Assembly (NCBI GenBank): GCA_030428025.1
Contig: JAUIBJ010000126.1
Location: 1 to 8,134 of the forward strand
Source: Alphaproteobacteria bacterium
GTDB taxonomy: Bacteria > Pseudomonadota > Alphaproteobacteria > Rhodobacterales > Rhodobacteraceae
Reading direction: 5' to 3'
DNA length: 8,134 nucleotides
The translations under genes and the position numbers were made by a program. Position 1 is the first letter of the stretch. Each line of letters begins with the position of its first letter. Positions 6,835 through 8,134 of the stretch are shown one piece after another. The notes below the pieces were generated by a model, which made no database searches, had not been told where the DNA came from, and was given only the letters and a program-made list of their open reading frames with translations.

Positions 6835-7002
6835 TCACTCGGCAGCCATCGAGCGTGACGCAGCCGCATTCTCGAACCAGTTGACGCCGTTCGACAGAAC
6901 CACCAGGTGGATCATGACGGCCAACAGGAACAGGAAGACGCCTTGCGCAACGAACACGCGGCGCGGATCGAAAATGAGCCAGATCTTGTAGAATTTGGAC
7001 AT
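6835..7002 (-). CDS. pufA: light-harvesting 1 antenna protein, alpha subunit
   Basis: Small membrane protein of the LH1 ring around the reaction centre; each alpha-beta pair binds two bacteriochlorophylls and carotenoid. It has 55 residues. The start MSKFYKIWLIFDPRRVF is nearly the same as in Rhodobacter. A single membrane helix near 14-36 carries the bacteriochlorophyll ligand His32 in the context AVMIH. A Trp follows in NWFE at residue 42, which is +10 from the ligand; in Rhodobacter and Rhodospirillum rubrum alpha chains as I recall them it is +11. The C-terminal tail is short and Ala-rich and diverges from Rhodobacter. A ribosome site GGGAGG (7011-7016) lies in the 14-nt spacer after pufB. 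The strong hairpin at 6782-6808 comes downstream. Confidence 0.97.
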   Translation of the reverse strand: MSKFYKIWLIFDPRRVFVAQGVFLFLLAVMIHLVVLSNGVNWFENAAASRSMAAE

Positions 7003-7016
7003 TTAATGATCCTCCC

Positions 7017-7166
7017 TCAGAACCAAGGAGCCCAGATGTAGGTCGCGATATGGGCGACCACTGCAATCAGCACGAACAGCCAAAGGCCGCTCATATAGAC
7101 CGAATGCAGCTCCTGGGCTTGCTCGTCGGTGAGACCTGTAAAGGACAGGTCGGTGTTATCAGCCAT
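7017..7166 (-). CDS. pufB: light-harvesting 1 antenna protein, beta subunit
   Basis: Partner of PufA in the LH1 ring, with its N-terminus on the cytoplasmic side. It has 49 residues, the same length as R. sphaeroides PufB. The polar start MADNTDLSFTGLTDEQAQE leads into HSVYMSGLW (His21) and a single membrane helix. That helix contains the bacteriochlorophyll ligand His39 in AVVAH and ends in IWAPWF, with Trp at +6 and +9 from the ligand. Ala replaces the Arg of the more common IWRPWF ending. The ribosome site GGAGG at 7174-7178 lies 7 nt upstream of the ATG. pufA begins 14 nt after the stop. The 132-nt leader before it is rich in small hairpins and holds an overlapping out-of-frame ORF. Confidence 0.98.
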   Translation of the reverse strand: MADNTDLSFTGLTDEQAQELHSVYMSGLWLFVLIAVVAHIATYIWAPWF

Positions 7167-7194
7167 GAACTTTCCTCCGGAACGTTATGCTGAC

Positions 7195-7267
7195 GCCGCG
7201 TCCCCCGCGGCCGGGTCCGTCGAGGCCAGACCGGCCTTTCCGGCTTCTGTCCGCCCGTGAGGGGCGG
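7195..7267 (-). other. cluster of three small hairpins in the pufQ-pufB spacer
   Basis: Three perfect short inverted repeats follow one another: 7195-7200 with 7206-7211 (6 bp, 5-nt loop), 7223-7227 with 7233-7237 (5 bp, 5-nt loop) and 7251-7256 with 7262-7267 (6 bp, 5-nt loop). All are GC pairs or nearly so. They lie in the RNA just before the pufB ribosome site and may mark 5' processing or stabilisation of the antenna mRNA. Short GC stems are easy to find in such DNA, so the set is suggestive only. Confidence 0.45.
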
Positions 7268-7298
7268 CAGTTCAGGTCTCGACCCCAGCGCATCGCGC

Positions 7299-7523
7299 TC
7301 AGGCCGAGAAAATCAACGGTGTCGTCCTGTCCGCCTCGGCCCAGGCGCGGGCCAGCGGGCCGCGCAGGTCGAGGGTTCTCAGACGGATGACGTCGCGCAC
7401 CCAGCGAACGGTTGCGAAGGGCAGCGCGAGAAGGAAGATCAACACGAAGTAAAAGTAGAACTCCGCGTTGCGCCGGCGTCCGCAACTGGTGCGGCATGGC
7501 GGGGTTGATGTGATATCGGTCAT
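7299..7523 (-). CDS. pufQ: PufQ, bacteriochlorophyll synthesis and complex-assembly factor
   Basis: Small membrane protein encoded first in the puf operon of Rhodobacter-type bacteria. It is needed for normal bacteriochlorophyll production, and its exact biochemical role is still debated (pigment carrier or assembly aid). It has 74 residues. A basic N-terminus with GRRRNAEF precedes one hydrophobic membrane segment near 22-39. A GPLARAW segment (55-61) and the ending TPLIFSA closely match the known PufQ tail (TPMIFSA). The ATG at 7523 lies 4 nt after the bchZ stop. Its ribosome site AGGAGG (7533-7538) is embedded in the last bchZ codons, so translation is probably coupled to bchZ. In Rhodobacter, a puf promoter lies inside bchZ just upstream; I cannot identify its boxes here. 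Confidence 0.92.
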   Translation of the reverse strand: MTDITSTPPCRTSCGRRRNAEFYFYFVLIFLLALPFATVRWVRDVIRLRTLDLRGPLARAWAEADRTTPLIFSA

Positions 7524-7527
7524 CGGT

Positions 7528-8134
7528 TCAGTCCTCCTTCCGAACTGAGGCCCTTTCGGGCGAAACGTTTTGCCTGTCCCCGTCGGGCGACAGGGCTTTT
7601 ACCGTGTCGAGCATCACCCGCGCCGCCCCTTGGCGGAGCGCGGCCTCCTCGGCCGCGTCGCGCAGCGACTTTGCGGCGGAGATGCGGGTCAGAACCGGAT
7701 GGGTCGCGACGATGCGGTCAAGCTCGGCCTGCGCGTCTGCATCCCACGGGAAATTGCGCCGCAGCGGCGTGGCGGTGCCCGCGCTGGCATCCATCTCCGA
7801 GCCCAACGGCAGGATATGGAAGAGGGCGTCGAAAAGACCGTTGCAGACTTCCTGCAGAAGATAGGTGGCGCCGGCATAGCCCATCATCGGCGTGCCGGTA
7901 TGACGGCGGATCGCGGCGCCGGGGAAGCTGGCCGGAATGAAGGCGGGCTGCGGGCCGCGCCCCGATCCGAGTTCGGCGAGATACATCTTTTCGTTGACTG
8001 AGCCCATGAGGATCAGCGGGCGGTGCCGGCGCACCAGGGCGCGCACCTCTTCGTTATTCGTCTTGGTTCCGGCAGAGCGGGCCACGGCGAAGGCGCAGGG
8101 CAGGCCCAGATCGCCTTCGAGGAAATGGCGGATG
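7528..8134 (-). CDS. bchZ: chlorophyllide a reductase subunit Z (C-terminal part; 5' end outside window)
   Basis: Subunit of the BchXYZ chlorophyllide a reductase, a nitrogenase-like enzyme that reduces ring B and commits the pathway to bacteriochlorophyll. BchY and BchZ form the catalytic component, and BchX is the iron-sulphur ATPase. The frame stays open from the TGA at 7528-7530 to the window edge and gives 201 visible residues of a protein usually near 490. Visible family segments, numbered from the edge, are DLGLPC near 8-13, KTNNEEV near 24-30, MGSVNEKMYLAE near 43-54, FIPASFPGAAIRR near 65-77, and LLQEVCNGLFDALF near 92-105. The PWDADAQAELDRI segment from about 129 resembles the C-terminal domain shared with protochlorophyllide reductase subunits. 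A GTG at 8085 is internal, because matching family sequence continues before it. pufQ starts 4 nt after the stop, so bchZ and puf probably belong to one long transcript. Confidence 0.96.
   Translation of the reverse strand, partial: IRHFLEGDLGLPCAFAVARSAGTKTNNEEVRALVRRHRPLILMGSVNEKMYLAELGSGRGPQPAFIPASFPGAAIRRHTGTPMMGYAGATYLLQEVCNGLFDALFHILPLGSEMDASAGTATPLRRNFPWDADAQAELDRIVATHPVLTRISAAKSLRDAAEEAALRQGAARVMLDTVKALSPDGDRQNVSPERASVRKED

Noticed and set aside
8083..8085. GTG (minus strand) as a possible start of a short bchZ-like gene
   Set aside because: BchZ family sequence (FLEGDLGLPCAFA) continues upstream to the window edge; the gene is cut by the window.
1..8134. PpsR/CrtJ-type TGT-N12-ACA operators and pufX
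   Set aside because: A partial by-eye look at + strand TGT triplets in the hemA-cycA part showed no TGT-N12-ACA match; the rest was not scanned systematically. No pufX-like gene follows pufM; pufC is there instead.

Overview
The window is part of an alphaproteobacterial photosynthesis gene cluster. Gene content, order and sequence match purple bacteria of the Rhodobacterales (the Rhodobacter, Rhodovulum and Roseobacter relatives). The sequence is GC-rich with short spacers, and I see no mobile element, tRNA, rRNA or CRISPR array.

Layout: on the + strand, the 5'-truncated hemA (5-aminolevulinate synthase, 1-1166) is followed by cycA (cytochrome c2, 1242-1676). A near-perfect hairpin at 1702-1737 separates cycA from the convergent minus-strand genes. 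Read in their own direction, from the right edge leftward, these are bchZ (3' part only), pufQ, pufB, pufA, pufL, pufM, pufC and dxs. Spacing is tight from bchZ to pufQ, pufB to pufA, pufL to pufM and pufM to pufC. There are structured spacers between pufQ and pufB (132 nt), pufA and pufL (124 nt), and pufC and dxs (106 nt). No stretch longer than 300 bases lacks a gene.

How the genes work together: HemA makes the first committed precursor of haem and bacteriochlorophyll. Dxs makes the first precursor of the isoprenoids used for carotenoids, phytyl tails and quinones. BchZ is a subunit of the enzyme that commits chlorophyllide to bacteriochlorophyll. PufB and PufA form the LH1 antenna, PufL and PufM the reaction-centre core, and PufC the bound cytochrome that re-reduces the special pair. 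CycA is the soluble carrier that feeds electrons to PufC or to the reaction centre. PufQ assists bacteriochlorophyll supply or complex assembly. No pufX is present; pufC occupies the position after pufM.

The most notable point is that PufC has only three CxxCH haem motifs instead of four. The first motif and its methionine ligand are both missing, as described for Rhodovulum sulfidophilum. Other points are a one-residue shift of the LH1-alpha tryptophan that normally bonds bacteriochlorophyll, a tyrosine-rich tail on PufM, an out-of-frame ORF running into the pufB start (pufK-like position), and RNA hairpins in the puf spacers. I see no evidence of a wholly new system; this is a recognisable photosynthesis locus with lineage-specific details.
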